From: an uncultured Clostridia bacterium
GTDB taxonomy: Bacteria > Bacillota > Clostridia > Oscillospirales > Ruminococcaceae
NCBI GenBank assembly: GCA_945947715.1
Contig: CAMEYZ010000014.1
Coordinates: forward strand, 1 to 19,627
Direction: 5' to 3'
Length of the DNA: 19,627 nt
The translations under genes and the position numbers were made by a program. Under the pieces are notes generated by a model. That model had not been told where the DNA came from. It saw nothing but the letters and a program-made list of their open reading frames with translations, and did no database searches. Positions 13,876 to 19,627 of the stretch are shown here, piece after piece; positions within the stretch are counted from its first letter, which is position 1; every line of letters starts with the position of its first letter.

Positions 13876-13909
13876 AAAAAAATCGGACGCAGAGCTTGTC
13901 CGCGTCCGA
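13876..13909 (-). terminator. Intrinsic terminator of the large FN3 protein gene
   Basis: On the minus strand TCGGACGC (13909-13902), 11-nt loop, GCGTCCGA (13890-13883), then seven T (13882-13876). It begins 7 bases after the stop codon at 13916-13918. Confidence 0.93.
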
Positions 13910-13915
13910 AATATA

Positions 13916-16900
13916 TCACTTTTTGATAAGCTTATAGATCCTGTTTCTCTTTCTGAGAGCATAGCCTGTGCCGTTTGAATATCGCAGCGCATATACCGAG
14001 CCGGAAGCGGCAGTGCCTGCTGCTCCTGCAGCGGATGCTCCCGAACTAGAGCCCAGATCCTCGGGGGTATAATAATGTACAAATGCAAAGGGTGAAAACT
14101 CACTTACACTAAACTGTACAAGAGGTATGCCGTTCGATTCGCCATAGTTCAGAGCAAGTATCTCCATCTGTCCGCTGGAGTTGATATGAATGACCTGGAA
14201 GTCATTATCGTATTTTCTGAACGAGTCAGGCACTGGCATGGTCAGCATCACATAATGTCCGTCGGCAGGCTGTGCCTTTGTATTTGTTCCCGCAATATAT
14301 GCCGAAACATCAAAGGGATAGATATCAAAGCTGTCAAGCCCTTCGGCATATCCCGAAAGCACATCATAGATAGCCTTAGAGGAATCAGTATTGACACTGA
14401 ATCTGATCTCGATATCCTGTTTGAAAGCAGCCTCGTCCGAATAAGCAGAGATAAGCTCGCTGTGGGAAATACCCTCGGGAACTGTACCTACGATATTGAT
14501 GCTGTATCCGGAATCATCAGAGGAACCGACTGAGGAGTTGTTTCCGTTGCCTGAATTGCCGCTGTTGTTTCCGTTGCCGGAATTGCCGCTGTTGTTTCCG
14601 CTGTCCGAATTATCTGCAGAAGCATAGGGCGTTGCTGATACTGCCAGAGAATACTGGCTGTACTGTGTGGAAAGTCCCACTGTTTTATATGCTGCAATCA
14701 TGTAGGAGTAGGTAAGTCCGTTTTCAATTCCCTCGTGAACAAAGCCCGGCTTAGATACGACTCCCACAGCAGAGAAGGAATTTTTAGCTGCATTGTACGC
14801 ATACACAACATATCCTGTTGCGCCCGTAACAGCTGTCCAGCTGAGTGTTACCTTTCCGTCTCCCGCAACAGCAGTCACATCGACGGGAGCTGCAAGGTAA
14901 TTGCCTATTGTAACTGACTTTGGAGTTGCAAAAGCACTCTCCACGATCTGACCGTTGGCAAGGACCTTATATGCAGTGACTGTGTAGGTGTAGACCTCTC
15001 CGTTTATAAGTCCGGTGTAATCAACCTTATTCTTTGTTGATGTTCCAAGAAGGACGGGCACACCATTCTGGTCGAGCAGATATACTCTGTATCCGTCCGC
15101 GCCGCTGACGTTGGTCCATGAAAGATGAGCTGCACCGTCGTCCGATGTTACGGTGAAATCGGGCGGATAATCAATGAAGTAGGGATCCGTCTCACCTTCA
15201 TCAGCATAGATAGCGTCGGGAGTTGCCTGAACAGGAAGAGAATAATCACTGACGATAGTATGCCAGGAAACGCTCTTATAGGACTGGACCGCATACCAAT
15301 AGGTTTTGCCGTTTTCCAGGTTCATGTCAACATATGTGGTGCCGGTCACAGAGGCCAGGAGCGTGTAGGTACCTGTTTCGGGGTCGTAGCGGCTGATATA
15401 GTAGCCGTCGGTGGTCTTGGACTGAGGATTGGGTGTCCATGAGACGGTGACCTTCCTGTTTCCAGGCGAAGCCGTTACGTTGGGAGGATATATGGGCGAG
15501 CCGACGATTATGCTGATAGTAGAGCCGGGCTCACTGGTCTCCTCCTTGCCGTTTACGGTCTTGTTAGCGAAGACCTCAAAGGTGTAGAGATCGCCGTTAT
15601 CAAGATTGGAGATCGTGTAGGTATTGCCGTTGACGATATAGGTCTGGGAGCTTATAGGATTGCCATTATCGTCCACGCGGGTAGCTATGAGAGTATAATA
15701 CTCCACATTCTTATCGGAATGCTTGTCCCACTTTACGGTGATAGAACCGTCTGTAGTGGAGCCTGTAAGTCCCGTAACAGGCGGGAATCGGTCACCCGCA
15801 GTACCATTGGCGGATACCTTTACGCTCTCAACGAGCTTACGGAGGTTAGGGTCGTTGCTGTCGTTATTTGCAACGGAGTACACAGAAGTAATGGAATAGG
15901 TATGTTCTGTGCTGTTATCCATGGGATGATCGACGTAGGTAAGAATTTCCCCTGCCTTTCCGTCGGCTTCGAGCTTGATTATGGGAGTTTCCTCGTCGTC
16001 GCGGTAGATATAGTATCTGTCCGCAGCGTCCACGGAAATCCATGTAACGGTGATCTGACCGTCAGAGCCCACTGCCTTGACGTCGGTGGGAGCACTGAGG
16101 CTGGCGTAGGATGGTTTGAACTGGAAGTTAGCCGTTGCGGGCATAGGGTCAGCTGTTCCGTCTGCATATACAGCCTCCACCTCATACTCGAATTGTGCAT
16201 AGTAAGCAACATCACCGTTGGGGTCGTTGGGGTCGGGGGTATATATTGCAAAGGGAGCCGTGCTGTCCACATAGGTATTTTCCTGTCCAAGACCCTTTCC
16301 GGGATACTTTGCTTCAAGCACGATGTCTGCATTTTCTTCCTTTGTACCGTCAAGTCTTCTTCTGATGATACGGTAATACTGTGCCTTGTCGTTGACGGTA
16401 TTCCATGTAAGAAGAGCACCTCTGCCGCTGGGCTTATCGGAGTTGTTCCATTCTACACGCAGCGTCAGATTGTTTGTGGGAGTAGCCACATCGCTCACAA
16501 GTGTAGCAGCGTCTCCCTCAATGGGATAGGGCTTATAACCGCTTTTATTATACGGGTCCGTAGGGAGATCATATGTAGTTGTGTTGTTTTCATGCTGAGA
16601 ATGAACAAAGGGTGTCAGCTCAACAATATACTCAGTATTATTCAGCGGAGAAGCAGGATTTGAGCCCTTGCTCTCATTGAATGTCTGGATACGCTCAAAA
16701 GCGTAACCTGTGTCATCTGCCACCATGTAGCTGTCATGGAGCAGATCACCCTTCTGGTCGCCGTTTTTGGAGAATATCTGCATATGATAGCCTGCTATAG
16801 GATTATACGGGTCCTGAACATATTCCGCAGGAAGCTCTGCGATAACCGAGAACTCTCTGTTTCCGTTTTCAATGGTAAGGACAGGCTGAACTGTCAGTTT

Positions 16901-19105
16901 CACAGCAGATTTTGCCCTTGCTTCATTACTTGTGAAGAAATGCTCGTGGGTATTATCGGGGCATACCTGTGAAACAGTGAACGTATACTCAATGCCGGGC
17001 TTGAATTTGCCGTTTTCGGAGGTAGTTATTTTATATGTATAATTATTCTTGCTGTCAGGGGTCACAGTAACTCCGCTTATGGAATCAGCTCTCGATTCCT
17101 CATCATTAAGCGCATAGGAGTAATTTATTATGAAATTCTCCTCATTTCTGGCATAGCCAGTGGGATTAGTTGAGTTTGTTGTAACGGGATATGTCCATTT
17201 CAGAACTATCTCATTTTCATTTATAGATTCCGTCGTGAGCACATATTTATCCACAGAAAGCGAATAATCCGAATTTTTCTCACCGGGCTGCTTATAGGGG
17301 TCGCCGTTATCATCGGTGATGGAGCTGTACTCCTTGTAAGCAACAACATTATATAAATGTCTGCCGCCGCTGAAACCCTGAGGAAGCTCATAGGTGAAGG
17401 ACGTAGAATTATATCCACTGAGAGTTCCGACGATTTCTCCGTCAAAGTATACATAATATCCGTCAGCTCTCATTCCGGTGGTAGAATCGGAAACAGGATT
17501 CCACGTGAGCTTTATCTCATTGTTGCAGAGGGTATTGCGCTGTACCGAAATTCCCGTTACCTGAGGGAGCTGATTTGCAAGCACTCTTATGTGGGTAATG
17601 CGGTAGTAGAAAAAACCGTCGTTGTTCCAGCTGCCCGAAGCGCCCGATGTCAGGAGCTTGTAATTACTTGGGTCAGAAAATCTGTTCAGCGGGTCAAATA
17701 CCTCCAGCAGATATACCTCATAGCCCTGAACGCTGGTTATAGGATTTAGTGTGCTGAAATAATAATTTTCAGAAAGAGTGTCCACATTTTCGGCAGTGAT
17801 AGTACCGTCGTCCTTAAGCATCAAGAAGCTGTCATTCAGCTCAGCATCATAGCTGCTGTCGGTATAGATATAATAGTCTACATTGTCGCGGTCCTTTGAG
17901 TTCCAGTTAACAGTCGGAGTAAGTCCATTATCTCCGCCGAGGTTGAATTTCAAAGTCTGTGCAGACGTGGTCAGATTTGTGGGTATCGTATCCGAGCATG
18001 CATAGTGCGTGCTGTATACATTATTGGAATCGCTGACTCTTGCGGCGATAACATCATATCCGCTGAGTTTGGACTGGTCAACGCGGATAATATATGTATT
18101 ATCGTCGGGCTTGATGCACAGGCTCTGGTCATTAACAAGCTCCTCAGCGGTAAAATCCATTATTGAAACAAACGATGTTCCCGTATTTTTTCTTCCGTAA
18201 AGCTTCAGCTTGGTAAAATCTACCGAGCTGGAAGATCCTACTACCGCCTCAATAAAGGAATAGGGTGCACCGTCAACAGCTCTTATCACGTCAACGCTGG
18301 TAACATCTATCGGCGCAGTGGGAACCGCGCTTCCCTGTATCCATTCAACTCTGTGAGCAGTTTCAAAGCCTGAAGGAAGCTTAGGCTTGATAACCGTATC
18401 CTTTATTCCGTTTGAATTGATAATATAGATAACAGCGTCTTGGGATATCCCGTTAAAGGGATCGTTTCCGGAATCAAAATACTGGAAATCATCACGTGCC
18501 TGGAACTGGCTTCCGTCAATAATTACCCGTGTAAGCGATGTAGCCCCGCTGAAAGCATTTGCTCCCACATAAGACACACCTGTCAGATCAATGGAAGAAA
18601 TAACCTTGTTTCCCTGAAATGCGGTCTCGCCGATTTCTGTCCATGTTCCGCTTGGAACATCGAGAGTATTTTTATAATTGTATGTATTCGGAAGGCTATC
18701 GGAAAATCCCAGAAGGGTATTGCCGTCGGGGCTCACCTTAAGCTGAGAAGCCGTAGCCACACTGCTCGCCGCAAAGGTCACAATCTCCAACCCCTCAGGC
18801 ACCACCATAACAGCAAAGCAAGCCGCAAGCAATCCCGAGACAGCGCGTCTTAAAAAGCCCCTCTTCTCCGCGGTCACGGGAGTAGCCTTTTCACGCTTTT
18901 TTGCAATCTTACGCTTTTTATGGGAACGGTTCATACCCAGAAAATGTCCGTCGTCGTCGGAAAGCGCCATATCAACAGCTCTCACCGCCGAACAGAACAG
19001 CGATATGATAAGCACCGCAAGCATACACAGCGGATAAAATATCTTATACTTCTTTCCAAAGCCCTCAACAGCGGCAACCGCTTTTCGCTGAGTATTGAAA
19101 TCCAT
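13916..19105 (-). CDS. Large surface protein with LRR-like segment and multiple fibronectin-III-like domains
   Basis: A 1729-residue protein. N-terminus: a hydrophobic segment at about 23-43, a very basic stretch 59-87, then a second hydrophobic, signal-like segment 84-113. A BspA-like leucine-rich motif (WTEIGETAFQGN, then VGANAFSGATSLTRVIIDG) lies at about 153-200. From about 510 onward come repeated fibronectin-III-like modules with the VTxSWT / YYIYR / NGxTYxYxVxAY pattern; the clearest are near 1003-1100, 1107-1203, 1205-1298, 1312-1400 and 1404-1495, with more divergent ones earlier. A Gly/Asn/Ser linker (1502-1530), a C-terminal beta domain (1535-1680), a Ser/Ala/Gly linker and a basic tail finish the chain; no LPXTG, SLH or dockerin was seen. 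Probably an exported adhesin or polysaccharide-contact protein. ATG 19105 has AAAGGA about 9 nt upstream; it is monocistronic. Confidence 0.85.
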   Translation of the reverse strand: MDFNTQRKAVAAVEGFGKKYKIFYPLCMLAVLIISLFCSAVRAVDMALSDDDGHFLGMNRSHKKRKIAKKREKATPVTAEKRGFLRRAVSGLLAACFAVMVVPEGLEIVTFAASSVATASQLKVSPDGNTLLGFSDSLPNTYNYKNTLDVPSGTWTEIGETAFQGNKVISSIDLTGVSYVGANAFSGATSLTRVIIDGSQFQARDDFQYFDSGNDPFNGISQDAVIYIINSNGIKDTVIKPKLPSGFETAHRVEWIQGSAVPTAPIDVTSVDVIRAVDGAPYSFIEAVVGSSSSVDFTKLKLYGRKNTGTSFVSIMDFTAEELVNDQSLCIKPDDNTYIIRVDQSKLSGYDVIAARVSDSNNVYSTHYACSDTIPTNLTTSAQTLKFNLGGDNGLTPTVNWNSKDRDNVDYYIYTDSSYDAELNDSFLMLKDDGTITAENVDTLSENYYFSTLNPITSVQGYEVYLLEVFDPLNRFSDPSNYKLLTSGASGSWNNDGFFYYRITHIRVLANQLPQVTGISVQRNTLCNNEIKLTWNPVSDSTTGMRADGYYVYFDGEIVGTLSGYNSTSFTYELPQGFSGGRHLYNVVAYKEYSSITDDNGDPYKQPGEKNSDYSLSVDKYVLTTESINENEIVLKWTYPVTTNSTNPTGYARNEENFIINYSYALNDEESRADSISGVTVTPDSKNNYTYKITTSENGKFKPGIEYTFTVSQVCPDNTHEHFFTSNEARAKSAVKLTVQPVLTIENGNREFSVIAELPAEYVQDPYNPIAGYHMQIFSKNGDQKGDLLHDSYMVADDTGYAFERIQTFNESKGSNPASPLNNTEYIVELTPFVHSQHENNTTTYDLPTDPYNKSGYKPYPIEGDAATLVSDVATPTNNLTLRVEWNNSDKPSGRGALLTWNTVNDKAQYYRIIRRRLDGTKEENADIVLEAKYPGKGLGQENTYVDSTAPFAIYTPDPNDPNGDVAYYAQFEYEVEAVYADGTADPMPATANFQFKPSYASLSAPTDVKAVGSDGQITVTWISVDAADRYYIYRDDEETPIIKLEADGKAGEILTYVDHPMDNSTEHTYSITSVYSVANNDSNDPNLRKLVESVKVSANGTAGDRFPPVTGLTGSTTDGSITVKWDKHSDKNVEYYTLIATRVDDNGNPISSQTYIVNGNTYTISNLDNGDLYTFEVFANKTVNGKEETSEPGSTISIIVGSPIYPPNVTASPGNRKVTVSWTPNPQSKTTDGYYISRYDPETGTYTLLASVTGTTYVDMNLENGKTYWYAVQSYKSVSWHTIVSDYSLPVQATPDAIYADEGETDPYFIDYPPDFTVTSDDGAAHLSWTNVSGADGYRVYLLDQNGVPVLLGTSTKNKVDYTGLINGEVYTYTVTAYKVLANGQIVESAFATPKSVTIGNYLAAPVDVTAVAGDGKVTLSWTAVTGATGYVVYAYNAAKNSFSAVGVVSKPGFVHEGIENGLTYSYMIAAYKTVGLSTQYSQYSLAVSATPYASADNSDSGNNSGNSGNGNNSGNSGNGNNSSVGSSDDSGYSINIVGTVPEGISHSELISAYSDEAAFKQDIEIRFSVNTDSSKAIYDVLSGYAEGLDSFDIYPFDVSAYIAGTNTKAQPADGHYVMLTMPVPDSFRKYDNDFQVIHINSSGQMEILALNYGESNGIPLVQFSVSEFSPFAFVHYYTPEDLGSSSGASAAGAAGTAASGSVYALRYSNGTGYALRKRNRIYKLIKK
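14537..14603 (-). repeat. 27-bp tandem repeat encoding a Gly/Asn/Ser linker
   Basis: About 2.4 copies with starts at 14537, 14564 and 14591, nearly identical between copies, encode GNNSGNSGN units separating the last FN3 domain from the C-terminal domain. The copy number is a multiple of 9 codons and likely varies between strains. Confidence 0.85.
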
Positions 19106-19196
19106 TTACGACCAATCCTTTCATTTATTGCGGCATATTATTCTACAGCCGCCATTCAAGCGCATAAGCGCACTATTCATCGTATAATTATTCTTT

Positions 19197-19225
19197 ATTA
19201 TATCATATATTTCTCAAATTGTCCA
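19197..19225 (-). promoter_or_regulatory. Predicted sigma-A promoter of the large FN3 protein gene
   Basis: TGGACA (19225-19220), 17 nt, TATAAT (19202-19197) on the minus strand, giving a leader of about 85 nt. Confidence 0.65.
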
Positions 19226-19357
19226 GTAGATTATTACATTTTTGTATATTTTTCCGAAAAAATAGATAGCCATCTTTTCAAAGCCCCGTGTTTGCGGCAT
19301 TTTAAATAAATAATTTTAACCAAATTGTAAGATGTGTACAATATATGAAAAAAGATG

Positions 19358-19386
19358 TTGACAAAAGTTTCCGAACGTGGTATTAT
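19358..19386 (+). promoter_or_regulatory. Strong sigma-A promoter of the right-edge gene
   Basis: Perfect TTGACA (19358-19363), 17 nt, TATTAT (19381-19386). Transcription would start near 19393, leaving a U-rich leader of about 110 nt before ATG 19503. Confidence 0.8.
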
Positions 19387-19502
19387 ATATATGTGTATCA
19401 TTGTTTTATTTTTCTTTTTATTTTAACGGAAATATTGTGCATAAAATTTTAAAGACTTTTATTTTTTTGTACATATTTGCCATATATTATGGAGGATTTC
19501 AT

Positions 19503-19627
19503 ATGTCTGATAAAAAAATAATTGATATGGACGATTTAGCTCTCGAAAACGTTTCCATTGATGATCTGATGACGCTCCCCAACGTGCCCGATGCAGCTAA
19601 TGACTGGAAGCACAAGGGTGACACAAA
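19503..19627 (+). CDS. Unrecognised acidic protein, N-terminal 41 residues (cut by window end)
   Basis: ATG 19503 has GGAGG (19491-19495) with 7 nt spacing and a consensus promoter, so the gene is well supported even though only 41 codons are present. The translation begins MSDKKIIDMDDLALENVS and continues IDDLMTLPNVPDAAND; it is acidic, with no signal peptide or membrane segment. Two short repeated patterns, (I)DMDDLAL and (I)DDLMTL, can be seen. I do not recognise the family. An acidic leader-like N-terminus could belong to a RiPP precursor or to a longer cytoplasmic protein; the visible part cannot decide. Confidence 0.75.
   Translation, partial: MSDKKIIDMDDLALENVSIDDLMTLPNVPDAANDWKHKGDT

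Larger units (their letters stand above)
19106..19502. other. Divergent intergenic region, FN3 protein / right-edge gene
   Basis: This 397-nt AT-rich stretch contains the two divergent promoters (19197-19225 minus, 19358-19386 plus) and their leaders. Between the promoters (19226-19357) I see no gene, no RNA and no clear palindrome. Confidence 0.6.

Noticed and set aside
15719..16663. 314-codon ORF on the plus strand
   Set aside because: Antisense to the FN3 repeats; composition mirrors the Thr/Val/Tyr-rich sense protein.

Overview
The window looks like a low-to-mid GC Gram-positive, spore-forming clostridium of the Ruminococcus / Oscillospiraceae type. The evidence is a GH5 cellulase-like catalytic domain at the left edge, a SpoIVB sporulation protease, the lon-engB (ysxC) neighbourhood, strong AGGAGG-type ribosome binding sites and AT-rich sigma-A-type promoters (TTGACA-17-TATAAT variants). 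The assignment to Ruminococcus is an inference; no rRNA or other phylogenetic marker was compared.

Layout. (1) 1-1039, plus strand: the 3' part of a GH5 endoglucanase-like gene, then dtd (D-aminoacyl-tRNA deacylase) one base later, ending at a bidirectional terminator shared with lysA. (2) 1103-10428, minus strand, transcription right to left: an EF-G-like translation GTPase, a membrane-anchored beta-sandwich lipid/carbohydrate-envelope type protein of unknown function, a GC-rich inverted-repeat element, pyrB with a fused PyrI-type zinc domain, lon, engB and lysA. Promoters are visible in front of the EF-G-like gene, the anchored protein, pyrB and lon; engB and lysA probably ride on the lon transcript. 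(3) 10948-12189, plus strand: spoIVB, ending at a terminator. (4) 12033-13865, minus strand: a strong promoter, a 29-codon leader ORF, an intrinsic terminator, rtcB (RNA ligase), and a small very basic protein. (5) 13916-19105, minus strand: a 1729-residue surface protein with a leucine-rich-repeat-like segment and many fibronectin-III-like domains. (6) 19503 to the right edge, plus strand: the first 41 codons of an unrecognised acidic protein with a strong promoter and RBS.

Most striking is the rtcB region. The small basic protein downstream of rtcB has no stop codon before the intrinsic terminator that follows it: the terminator hairpin lies inside the reading frame (codons about 47-59), so terminated mRNA would be non-stop. 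That arrangement is the regulatory signature of the ribosome-rescue factors ArfA (E. coli) and BrfA (B. subtilis), whose synthesis is kept down by tmRNA. In the same operon, rtcB itself sits behind a leader peptide and terminator that look like an attenuator. Together this suggests a translation-stress / RNA-repair module. It is a hypothesis from sequence layout, not a demonstrated function.

Other points: PyrB carries the four-cysteine zinc domain of PyrI but not its nucleotide-binding domain; a ~360-bp foldback element with 74-bp arms lies in front of the pyrB promoter; and the start regions of pyrB and spoIVB have unusual SD/start spacing with tiny overlapping upstream ORFs.
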